A stretch of 64,000 nt of DNA from contig NC_087083.1 in assembly GCF_026151205.1 (NCBI RefSeq), forward strand, positions 5,000,460 through 5,064,459. Direction: 5' to 3'. Of this stretch, positions 21,701 to 31,270 are shown in pieces. Both the position numbers and the translations under genes were made by a program. The notes below the pieces were generated by a model that saw only the letters and a program-made list of their open reading frames with translations, made no database searches and had not been told where the DNA came from. Source of the DNA: Bolinopsis microptera (lineage: Eukaryota; Ctenophora; Tentaculata; Lobata; Bolinopsidae). Position 1 is the stretch's first letter, and each line of letters opens with the position of its first letter.

Positions 21701-24700
21701 CCGTACCTCACTCTACCGTCGAGAACTGGAAGCAACTTCGTGGCTAGGATCCGAATGAGTGGACATAAGCTTAACGTAGAAACAGGAAGATATGGGAGAC
21801 GAACTGGTAGTCGTCATTATAGAATCTGTGAATTCTGCAGCGAGAAGCCCGTGATGGAGCTCCTCCTTCCAGGTGTGGACCCGATCATAGAAGATGAAGA
21901 ACACTTCCTTAGAACATGTCCCAGGTACCATTCCAATAGGACTAACATGAAGGAGCCCACAAAGTCCTTGCTATTTCATGACATGAAGAGCCTCTTTCTC
22001 CCGGAACACATAGTGGAATTCACCTATTAGGGTTGAATTCCTGCTAGGGTTTGCGTGCTTTTCTCGCTCTTTTTGGTAGCTTCTATCTTGATCGATTTGC
22101 ACTCGCCTCTGGCTTTAGAGTGACACCACGACATTTTGGTAATGGTTTTCTCTCCCATTTGGATTACGGAATTTGGATTTATTTTAGCAACGCCGATCTA
22201 ACGTTATTATACTGTACTCTATATTTGTAAACCTTGTAAACCTTGTAAACCTTGATTACCCAATCAATTGTGCTAACGTGATAAACGAATTGCTCGATAA
22301 CTTCGTAATTTTAAATCTATTTCGCACCCTCTTTTAAGATTATATTAAATGAACTATTGCAATATGTTACAACGGAGTCTCTAACATGTTCACAAACACG
22401 AGTATAAGCAATTCAATGTTGATTGGGTGTGGCCCCCAAAAATCTTTTCAAATTTTGGTGACGGAATCCTCGAAAAAGTAGGTACAGTATGCCATCTGCA
22501 AAGCAACAACTCTCAAATATAAAACACGGCGGTGGTATAAGACCCAACGTATGGGTACTGACTTTTGGCCCCCCCTGTATGATTCATCGAACAATTTATG
22601 AATTGCTTTAGAAATGATATTTGACACATGATCCCATTAAAAGATGAAAAAGCTTCTCAAATATTGGGTTTCATTTTTGTAAAAAAGGAGATGAAAAAAT
22701 CCCCAAATATCATGATTTAATATGGGGTACGAAATTAGGCGGTTTTCGGAAAAAATTCCTATATTTTTGTTCCCAAATCATTAAGGTCACCGGAATAATG
22801 TCGAACATAAATAATAAATATGTCTCGTAAGGTAATGGAGATGAGTCCTACGAGCAATACTTTCTTTGTTTTACAAAACTAAACTTATCAAAAGTACGCA
22901 AAATTTATTTATACTTCACATGTACTAATTACACCACTACAAATCTATTACAATTATTGAGTTTTATGTAACGTTATAATATGTAAACGTTTTAGGCGGA
23001 TAAAAGCCAGTCCAAACCCAGGCTCCATATCATGAAGGTCTCGTTTTAATTTGTATTGAAAAGCAATAATATAAAACAGACGTCCCAACCAACACCTATT
23101 GCACTTAAGCCACATTCCCCAAATTCCCCACTACCTTAAATCAAATTCCCGACATTCCCCACTACCTTAAACCACATTCCCCAAATTCCCGCTAGGTCTA
23201 CAAATTTAAACGTGTACGTGTGAAGGTACATGTCATCAACTGGTTATCTGATACGAGGGAAACGAGTGTTATCTTAAATATCCGCGTATTTCACGTCCAA
23301 TAGCAGCACTTTCTTGATATCAAAGTTCAAGTGAGTCAAACTCAAATGATTTTGAATTCATGTGCTTCGAATCAGTTTTAGACATCCTTTTCTTGAATCT
23401 ATGATGCGTAAGCTATGGTATAAATTTCAAACGATCAATTGCAATTTGGGATCGTTTCAAAAATATGCATATTCATGTAGAAATATGAATGAAGAAATAT
23501 GAACATACCGAAAGAGGCGATGGCCATGGTATCGTTCAGACATCCTGCAGATGACTCGAATGCTGGAACCTGGAATAAAAAGAATGGTAAGTATTTCTGG
23601 AATTTATCGTATTTCTATCAAGCAAAAGATCGCGAAATTGTTTTGAAGTTAATAAAATGAGTTATTTGATTTGTCCCGACATAATAGTTAACGAATAGCG
23701 TTTCTTCATGAGCTGGGCAAGAAGCCAATAAACTTACAATAAAAGATTGAACAATTTTAATATACAATGGACTGCTTGATGATACGATTATATGCAGGAT
23801 GTTTAAAGGGTAAGAGCTAGTTAGATTTAAAATATTTGAAATTATACTAAAATAGAAAATATTGAAACTTTTGTGCATGATCATGTGTGATGTGAAATTG
23901 AAACTAACAGCTGTGTCCCGTGGGCTGTATCATTATAAATGTGGATTCAGGTGGGGAGGTGAGGCATATTTTTTGTCACGTGACAGCAATTTACCAATCA
24001 GCATCCACTACCGACCAATCAATTACTGCCACGTGCCAAAAAATTAGGCCTTCCCTCCCACCAGAATCGATATCTATAGTTGTCCCAATGAGAAAGAGAG
24101 GAGATCTTGACGGAAAAACTTTATAAGTGACCATTTAGAGTATTTATACAACTAAGACTATTGCTGCTTCAGTCATAGTTGCAGTCTTCAGCTCATAATA
24201 GATTTAACATTCCTTTCGTTTCAGATATTTGTGTGTAAAATGAGATTAAGATGACTGATTAGCGTTATTTGGAGCTTTCTTTAGTATATCCTGCTACTGT
24301 ACGTAATTTAATAAGAATGTAAAGATTACCATGTCATTAAATACAGAGTCAATTTACAAAGACTAAAAACAAACTAAACTAAATGGCTCAGAATTACAAA
24401 TCATGAACTGTTTGCATTTAATCTACGTAAATTACTAACTCCTTTAATTCCAATGTTTTACAAACGCCAGTCCAAAATCCCAATTTTGAGAGGGATAGAA
24501 ATTAGAATGCCCCAGATACTCCATTATTAGAGATGGTGTAACCTTCACAGCACAGTCAGACAAACTGTCACGTGTCGCACAAACTGTCACGTGATAATTG
24601 CACAGGAATAAAAAACCTTAACCTGGTAACCCTGGTGCCTGCAGAAGAGCAATTCTAACGTTAAATGCAAATCCACATTTTTTGTGAGCAAACCCAAGAG

Positions 24701-26490
24701 ATGAGGCGTTGCCGAGTAGCCAAAGTATGGTGGGAATCACCACACATGTGTAGCAGCGACAAGAGGTCCCATGGTCGCTTGATCTAGATTGGGCTCAACT
24801 GTCCGGCAGCCCTTAGTGGGACGGAAAATTAAAAAAAGAAACACCTACCATCAACTTAATTAAATATTTCATTCCGCAGGCCACCGTACGTTACCAGGGG
24901 ACTTCTTTATTGTGAAAGCAGTTCTGTCTTTATGTCTGTACTCATATTTTCTACAATCCAACAGAATGTGAAGGTCAGGGATTGGAAGGAGAGGAAAATT
25001 TCTAAACATTATGTTAAGTAGATAATTCTGAGATCTATCATCTATGCCACAGGAGCTGCACTTATTACTGGGACTTAACTATTACAAGGAAGGAGGGTGC
25101 AGTTCATGGTAAATGTTGGGAATCTCACAGGCAGTGGCGTAACTTAGGGCCCCGCAGACCCCGCTGTGCGGGGGGGGGGGGGGGGGGGGGGGTGCCGTAC
25201 TAGGGGGGCGCAATTTTCCTGAATTTTAGGCCCTTTCACTGAAAAAACGCCTTATTTGTGTATTTTCCTGTCCAATTTACCGTTCGGTGGACGCGAAAAA
25301 ATATTTGGGTTACCTTTTTTGCTTCAGGGGGGGCGCAATTAGCTGTAGGGGGGGGGGGGGGGGGGGGGGGCGAGAAAAAAAGTACCCGACCTTTTTTTTT
25401 TTCTTTTTTTTTTACGGACACAACAAATTTTAGGGGGGGGGGGCACATTTCGTCACTGAGCCGGGGGGCGCCAACAGGCAAAGTTACGCCACTGCTCACA
25501 GGATCTGTAATATCTATTGAACACCAATATATTACTGCTGCAAGGTACCCAACATTTGAAGGGAAATTCGATGATATTACAGGCAATCACTGACAAAGCT
25601 TGGCAGTTATTTTTCTTTAACAGTTATGGATAACATTCGACAAATATATGTTTAACTATCAACCCATGAGATACAGCTAAAACTATTTTAGAGATCATAT
25701 TTGGGTTTTTTGGCTTTATCACAAAAACGTTTAAACATCCGTTTAAAAACTACAAGGGAGGAACAAAGTCACGCCCTAGTTGTGATGTTCAACGATCTAA
25801 TATGTCAAATCCGTTCATGTGGTCAGTGTTTTTCTAGTGCTACTTTCAATTGGTATTTTCAGTTGTATCCCAGATTCGAGCCTTGCTATGAGTTTCGTTA
25901 CCATGAAAGCGGAGGCAAAACAAGAAACTCTTGTCTGTTTGAATGATAAGAAATGATTATGAGCAATGTTGTGTAGGACAGAGTCAAGTTATTAATTCCA
26001 GTTGTCAAATAATCATGAAAGGTGCTTTCAGGGTGCTGATGTTCTTTGTTATTGTGCTATTATATGTTTATAGGTTTTCAAGAAAGTTACAACATCGTCT
26101 TTTATTAAAACTAACCTGTCCGAATGGGAATTTAGCTGTGAAGGCTGGAGATTTGTTGGTAACACCAAACTCGAAGTCAGACGCTAGTTTTACGTCAGAG
26201 CCGCCGTATTGAGCACTGATCTGGATCAGTTGAGCTCTGGAGCTGTTGGGATAGCAGTAGAGTGTCTGAAAACAGAACGAGGGATGAGTTTCATCACAAC
26301 AAAAGTTAAGTTACTGAGGAAAACTAAGAAATCAAGCAATTGAGCTACGCATACGTGACTCAATGAGTCTCAACGATACACTTCAAACTCATCAGAAACT
26401 AGACTAACAGTTTAACACAAGCATGACACCACAAAATCTGCTAAAATCATCTAAAAAACTTACCCCATCGACACCGTTCTTTGCAGGCAT
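15763..26490 (-). CDS. EEF1G: Elongation factor 1-gamma (eEF1B gamma subunit), complete
   Basis: Eleven exons on the minus strand: 26490-26464, 26265-26116, 23569-23509, 20571-20429, 20111-19968, 19124-18995, 18730-18642, 18129-18044, 16929-16787, 16349-16225, 15915-15763 (stop TAG). All junctions are GT-AG, phases agree, and the product is 416 residues (family about 430). The protein scaffolds the eEF1B complex that recycles GDP on eEF1A in cytoplasmic translation. The N-terminal GST-like fold is clear (GTLYCYPNSSRAQLIQISAQ; YLVGESVTLADLSLA; QFDAKLFQQ), followed by a short Lys/Ala/Pro linker (KKEAAKKEAPKKE). The conserved C-terminal EF1G domain follows (LPAPKLNMDDFKRHYWNDP; GEWSVWKVEYKY; GMFQRLE; LAGIWLGRG; WEGKQFEKDHIF). 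The 9-codon first exon starts with ATG directly before KNGVDG, with no other start in frame nearby. The large introns are full of repeats and transposons. Identity is very secure. Confidence 0.96.
16370..16512. repeat. Minisatellite with interstitial CCCTAA-like units
   Basis: Copies of ACACCCTACACATTAACACC are mixed with short CCCTAACCCTAA runs in the eEF1G intron between exons 10 and 9. The CCCTAA runs resemble telomeric sequence but are only two or three units long. Confidence 0.7.
17152..17833. mobile_element. Non-autonomous hAT-like element with 8-bp target duplication
   Basis: The flanks are ATCAGGAG on both sides (17144-17151 and 17834-17841). Terminal inverted repeats read CACCCCTGCAGATTTCGT and, from the other end, CATAGGTGCAGATTTCGT (14 of 18 identical). 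CA-starting ends and an 8-bp duplication are hallmarks of the hAT superfamily. No transposase is present. It lies in the eEF1G intron between exons 9 and 8 and contains an extra G/C-rich insert at about 17455-17640. Confidence 0.75.
17455..17640. mobile_element. G/C-rich fragment of another hAT-like MITE, inside the 17152 element
   Basis: A stretch much richer in G and C than its surroundings, ending in TCCTGGCTACGTGCCTG. That end resembles the terminus typical of CAGGC-starting hAT MITEs. The opposite terminus is not found, so this is probably a truncated insertion. Confidence 0.4.
17880..18031. repeat. 21-bp minisatellite next to eEF1G exon 8 donor
   Basis: About seven copies of GTGTAGAAAGTAGGAATGTC plus one base. 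The array ends 12 bases from the exon 8 splice donor (exon edge 18044). Confidence 0.9.
18150..18270. repeat. 31-bp minisatellite near eEF1G exon 8 acceptor
   Basis: Three and a half copies of a unit containing TTTGGTATGAATTG and TTAGCAAGGAATTAAAG. On the gene strand each unit shows TTGCTAAC, a branch-point-like motif. It begins about 20 bases upstream of the exon 8 acceptor. Confidence 0.85.
18305..18445. mobile_element. Small hairpin MITE-like repeat
   Basis: ACAAGCGTTAGAATTTCCGA near 18309 is matched in inverse by TTCGGAAATGCTAACGCTTG near 18419-18440 with one mismatch. The element is about 130 bp with inverted ends and a short loop. No target duplication was confirmed. Confidence 0.5.
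20114..20395. repeat. GTAAA-type microsatellite forming the 3' end of an eEF1G intron
   Basis: Pure to degenerate AGTAA/GGTAAA repeats. On the gene strand they read as tandem TTTAC ending in CTTCAG at exon 5 (20111). The microsatellite itself therefore supplies the pyrimidine tract of this splice acceptor. Confidence 0.9.
21116..22577. mobile_element. Nested mariner-like element with CAGGGGG ends
   Basis: CAGGGGG(n) then GGCCAAAAGTCAGTACCCAT at the left end is inverted at 22541-22577 (ACGTATGGGTACTGACTTTT then GGCCCCCCCTG), and both ends are flanked by TA. The G-run length differs between the ends. There is no mariner transposase inside; instead the cargo is a piece of a non-LTR retrotransposon. 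Confidence 0.7.
21587..22030 (+). pseudogene. C-terminal fragment of a non-LTR retrotransposon ORF2 (zinc-binding tail)
   Basis: A 147-codon open frame with HKLNVETGRY, then CEFC, then EDEEHFLRTCPRYHSNR. This Cys2/His/Cys arrangement is typical of the extreme C-terminus of animal LINE ORF2 proteins. No reverse-transcriptase core precedes it, so it is a 5'-truncated remnant carried inside the mariner-like element. The nominal start codon is not an ATG, and I regard the fragment as non-functional. Confidence 0.65.
22833..23508. other. Remainder of the eEF1G intron between exons 4 and 3
   Basis: No coding exon. It contains a short decayed repeat of CACATTCCCC/CTACCTTAAA units at about 23100-23190. 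Confidence 0.55.
23974..24085. repeat. Dispersed CACGTGAC/CCAAT repeat, copy in eEF1G intron 2
   Basis: GTCACGTGACAGC, TTTACCAATCAGCATCC, ACCGACCAATCAA, GCCACGTGCC, then a tail CCAGAATCGATATC parallel to the 14512 copy. Confidence 0.6.
24680..24845 (+). repeat. Possible SINE with a box-A-like start and an A-rich end
   Basis: GGCGTTGCCGAGTAGCC resembles the D-arm/box A of tRNA-Leu/Ser. The stretch is more GC-rich than its surroundings and ends in GGAAAATTAAAAAAAG. A convincing box B is not visible, so the call is tentative. Confidence 0.25.
25132..25494. mobile_element. Non-autonomous hAT element with perfect 8-bp target duplication
   Basis: CTCACAGG flanks both sides (25124-25131 and 25495-25502). 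The ends are CAGTGGCGTAACTT and AAAGTTACGCCACTG. The interior holds G runs and CGTTCGGTGGACGCG. CAGTGGCG termini and an 8-bp duplication are classic hAT. A related, end-less copy lies at about 43055-43255. It lies in the eEF1G intron between exons 3 and 2. Confidence 0.9.
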
Positions 26491-27842
26491 GACGTTAAGG
26501 TGTGTAAATTAAAGTAAAGACTGATTCTGTCTAGGCCAGCATGGAAATTTCTTATTTAGCGCTCGATTCAGAGAGGACGTATTAGCTGGTAGCGCGCGCA
26601 ATTTTCATCGATCTCTTTTGATTGTGCGCTCTTGGTTCTGTAAACAACAAAAACCAAAAATGAATAGATTATTTATTAGTATTCAACTCTGTTCCATGGG
26701 TGAATTGTTAAGAGTCCTGTTTAATTATAATAAAATAAGATTATTCTCTGATCGCACCGATACTACGGCGAGTTTTTTTTGTAAAAGTTGATGAGCGAAT
26801 CATCGATTATTTTTTTTTGGCATCGTGAATTTTACACTCATTAGGATTCACTTTTTAACTAAGATTAAGGGAAATGGGGACGTGCACTTATTTCATGGTA
26901 TTTTCAACGAGTGTACCAAATGTAATAATTGGAGAAAGATTAAATGAAGAATTGGCGGCAAGGGTGACGCGCATGTCATTTAAAGAAACGTCGCGCGCGT
27001 ACGTTCCTTCGCGCCAAAATCAACTTTCTACATAGAACTCTTCTTCGCGCCAGCGCTAAAGTCACAGCTAAGCTCATTAGACACCGAACAAGTGGATTAT
27101 TTCAACTTTCAAGTCACAAAAGTTTGATGACGTTAGCAATTTTATCCTCTTATTTAAAAGCTATTTTGACCATGACATATACAAAGTTTAATTTACATAT
27201 CACGCCCCAAATCTTTCCTATCACTAAAACCGTTTTAGTTAATTTTATCACTTCACAGTTTCTCAATTGTAACGTTTACGTTTCTTTGGTAACAGAGGTG
27301 AACACAGCAAATATCCACTCGTCTCCACGCATATTCATAGAACATCATGTAAGAGGTGAAATCAGTTCGATTACTTAACTCAACTGCGCATGATAACATC
27401 GCGTTTTTAACTTTTATCATCATGGTGACTTCACGCGCGCATGCTGTATCAGGTTTAAACAATATTCTTCAAGATGGAGGAGGGACAGTGAATTAAATTA
27501 CAATCGGACATACGAGATAATAGGTTTTTAATCGGTGTTACATTTAAAGAAAATTCCAAGTTTTACATTTTTATTATTCGTCCTTATTCAATGAATATCG
27601 TTAGTTATAGACCCTGTATCACTACAATGAATATTTAACTGCAATATCTGAGCTCAGAGATTTTACTGGTAATCAAATTTTTCAGTTAACGCAAACACAA
27701 ACACACAGATATTTTGTTTCTTATAGTAATGACTGGGATGAAAATTGAATTTCGGAAGGACAAGGAACAAAATATGCGTTGCCTGGATCGGTATATTGGG
27801 TGTATCACCCGTTATATTGGGTGTATCTCCGATTATGGATGC
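26491..27842. other. Region immediately upstream of eEF1G
   Basis: No coding exon. The eEF1G promoter and 5'UTR must lie here; the ATG context is AACGTCATGC. Two CpG-rich patches lie near 26580-26610 and 26960-27060 (GCGCGCG, TTCGCGCCA). No TATA box could be assigned with confidence. Confidence 0.4.
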
Positions 27843-27915
27843 GAACACGTGACGATGATTAACCAATCAGATTCCAGCATTGACCAATGAAAACCGAAAA
27901 ACACGGTCACGTGTT
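27843..27915. repeat. Dispersed CACGTGAC/CCAAT repeat, copy upstream of eEF1G
   Basis: ACACGTGACGATGATTAACC, AATCAGATTCCAGCATTGAC, CAATGAAAACC, GGTCACGTGT. Same order as the copies at 14512 and 23974, but without the 3' tail. Confidence 0.6.
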
Positions 27916-28493
27916 AAAACAGATTGACAGTGTAATGGCATGATCCGTTAAATGAACCTTCAGAAATGGCACATGATTTTATGTTGAGACAAAATTTTTA
28001 ATTGGCCCTGCATAAAATCGTGTTTAAAACGAGAGGTATTTTACTCGGACCAGATACGGCTACAAAAGAGATAATTTTATTTTGAGTAGATTTCTATTAC
28101 AGCGAAGACTTTTCGCTGTGATTTCACTCATGAATGGAAATTAATTTGAATTATTCAAACCATTCATATTTCACCATATTCTTTGAGTCTGGCCTGAAAA
28201 AATAGATGGACCGCTTTAATTTATTGATCATTCGTTTTATTCCATAATGTAATTTTACACGTAAGTTTTGAGTGTAAATATTTGTGTGGCTTAACATATT
28301 AGTATACGTGTATTTTTAAAATATCGAATATTTTACATTACTGCCCATCAAACGTGGAAAGTGTATAATATATATTTCGGGAGGTTGTGATTGTGAGATT
28401 TAGTCAAAGTGTGAAGATGTAAAAATGTGAGTGTGACCAAAAGTGTGACTATACGTGTAAGTGTGACATATTACATGGACTTTGTTCAACCGC

Positions 28494-28697
<204 letters not shown>

Positions 28698-29751
28698 TCC
28701 AGGGGAGTTCAAGTGTAAAGTTCAGAGTGTGACATTACGTCATTCAGCAACTATAACACGTGACAGCGAGTGTCAGTGTAACTATGACGTCACACTCCAC
28801 AATTGTGACACGTGTCACGCGACAAAGTGTTGATATGTGCCATATTACAGCACACACACACACACGTTCTGCACTCTGTAGCGGCTCTATTACATCAGAC
28901 TGTGCGGCTATTATGTAATTTAACAAAAAATTACGTAATGTAACGAAATGTTACGTATCATTAATTAAGCAGCACAGGAACATCGTGCTGAGATAGTTTC
29001 AAATTACGATTCAAAGATGTTCCGGACTTCACTGTGATTATTTTTATATTTCTATTTCTGGCCATAATATAATATGTACTTGGTTAACATTGGATTTACT
29101 AAGAGAACACACTGAAACATACACTACTCTTATCAACAAAATGCTCTTATCAAATAATGGTAACTACTTGCACTGGGCCAAATCAGCAGACCTGTTAAAC
29201 TTTATTAGATTTAAATTATGAATTTAATTTAATTAGTTTAATTTAATTAGGGCGACTACTTACTAGTAGTAAGCAGTGACTGGACACAACTTCTCACAGC
29301 GATTTAATTTTTTTAAAGAGGCAAAAACTTGTTAGAAACAGAAACATTGGTGTCATATAGTTTTAAACTAATTACAACACCACAAATCTATTACATTTAT
29401 TGAGTATTATGTAACGCGATGGAAATATTTTAAGCGGGTAATATCATTACATAACATGAAGACTTTGTTGTAACTTTGTATGAAAAGCATTACGTAATAT
29501 AAATTATTCAAAATACACTTTTCTCCGTTTAAGAGATAAGAACAGCCGTTCTTGGAAAAGGTCATGTAATTTGTAATTTGTAATTTGTAATCACCTTATA
29601 AATACAAGTTACACGATATATAATGTTATTAAATGTGGTAATAAATACGGACGATAAAAATAGTATGATATTATTACACATAATATTACACAGTACGTGA
29701 TATTGTGTTGTTCTCTTATCATTATAGTTTGTGTGCCATCCTCCCACTGGT

Positions 29752-30005
29752 TACAATGTCACACAGCAATGTTACAATGTTACACAGCAATGTTACAGTG
29801 TTACAATGTTACACAGCAATGTTACACAGCAATGTTACAGTGTTACAATGTTACACAGCAATGTTACACAGCGATGTTACAGTGTTGGGAGTGTTACACA
29901 GCAATGTTGCAATGTTACAGTGTTACACATCAATGTTACAGTGTTACACAGTAATGTTATAGTGTTACACAGTAATGTTGCAATGTTACACAGCAATGTT
30001 ACAGT
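29752..30005. repeat. Minisatellite of TGTTACACAGCAA/TGTTACAGTGT units
   Basis: Tandem 10-14 bp units open in three frames, so the overlapping small frames across it are not genes. Confidence 0.9.
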
Positions 30006-30039
30006 AAAAAAATAATTAGCCACGCCCAGATCTAGCTCG

Positions 30040-30130
30040 AACCTAAATTTACAGCAAAAACTCCAATTTACAGCGTCTGTTTTCTGTCCACCAAACACCA
30101 TGGTAAATCAGGGCTTTATTCTACAACAGT
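30040..30130. repeat. Dispersed GATTTACTGC-type repeat, copy 3
   Basis: AATTTACAGCAAAAACTCC, AATTTACAGCGTC and CATGGTAAATCAGGGCTTT match the copy at 11145-11260, including the downstream GCATCAGAGTC. Confidence 0.45.
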
Positions 30131-31015
30131 GCATCAGAGTCAAAACATTATCGAAAGCACACCAATTTTCAATTTAAGAGTGCTTTCAATTGGGACTCAT
30201 ATCTTGAGCCTTATTGGGCGCCCTACATTGTATGTATATAAAACAAGAGAAAAAATTTGATTAAACAGCTTTTTCCCCAGATATACACGACACGAGTCTT
30301 CAAAACACCATGTTTATAATGTAACTAAGTGATTGAGTTAGAGTTACACGAGTTGTGTTAATAACACCAAATTCACATTGTGTCCACCGTTCCGTTAATA
30401 AAGAGTCCATATTGCGGGTTACACACAAAATTGCACCACAGGTATTATAACTGGTAATGAATATTTCCTTATCTCTACATCCGATGCAGATGTTGAGTGT
30501 AACGCATATATATTATGCTGGAATATCATTAATGTAACGTTTATTACTCAGTTCAATATTACGTATAATATATATATTATATATAGTTATATATAACTAT
30601 ATATAATTTATACACATATCGATTATCGCTTATTTCCAGCTTAACGTTTTAGATTTATCCCTCAAGATGCAGTCAAATAAAGTTTGATAAGACTGCAAAT
30701 ATCATACCAGACCGTTGGTAACAATGATAAAAGTAGTAATGAGACAGCCAAAGAATAGAAACATAAGCAGAAACATCAAACCCCTTTGGTGAGTTATTGA
30801 CCCCAATATAATGTTTGTTCACATTGGATTTATTTTATTTCGGTTCACTTCCTTTTTGACCATCACGTCATTTTGTTTCACAATCACAGAGTAGACCACG
30901 GTGAACTATGTTTCCCACATCCAGAAACATCAACCCCTCTTCAGTCTTCACTTTATACAGAATACTGAATACCACGTACCACTGCTATATCTGTTTACTT
31001 AACAATAATTAGAAC
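30130..31015. other. Non-coding AT-rich stretch
   Basis: No coding exon seen. It contains an imperfect AT-rich palindrome of TATATA runs at about 30570-30605. Confidence 0.5.
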
Positions 31016-31024
31016 TGCTCCTAT

Positions 31025-31270
31025 CCAAGGTAAACAAACAGCACTCTAATGATAATAAGGTAAACAAACAGCACTCTAATGATAATAAGGTAAACAAACA
31101 GCACTCTAATGATAATAAGGCAAACAGCACTCTAATGATAATAAGGTAAACAAACAGCACTCTAATGATAATAAGGTAAACAAACAGCACTCTAATGATA
31201 ATAAGGTAAACAAACAGCACTCTAATGATAATAAGGCAAACAGCACTCTAATGATAATAAGGTAAACAAA
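31025..31270. repeat. 26/30-bp minisatellite
   Basis: About eight copies of a unit with GGTAAACAAACAGCACTC followed by TAATGATAATAA. Two copies lack four bases (GGCAAACAGCAC). Confidence 0.92.

Larger units (their letters stand above)
20958..22832. mobile_element. TA-flanked element with CCTTACGAGACATATT ends (outer element)
   Basis: CCTTACGAGACATATT at 20958-20973 is exactly inverted at 22817-22832, and both ends are flanked by TA. The same terminus with one change (CCTTACAAGACATATT) bounds the 513-bp element at 50403-50915, so this is a family. TA flanks suggest a Tc1/mariner-type transposase. It lies in the eEF1G intron between exons 4 and 3 and contains a second element. Confidence 0.75.

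Noticed and set aside
25236..25593. Two opposite 111-116 codon frames with Gly or Pro runs
   Set aside because: They lie across the G runs of the hAT MITE at 25132-25494.
29697..30101. Overlapping CYTAMLQCYN/HSNVTVLQCY frames
   Set aside because: All are translations of the TGTTACACAGCAA minisatellite.
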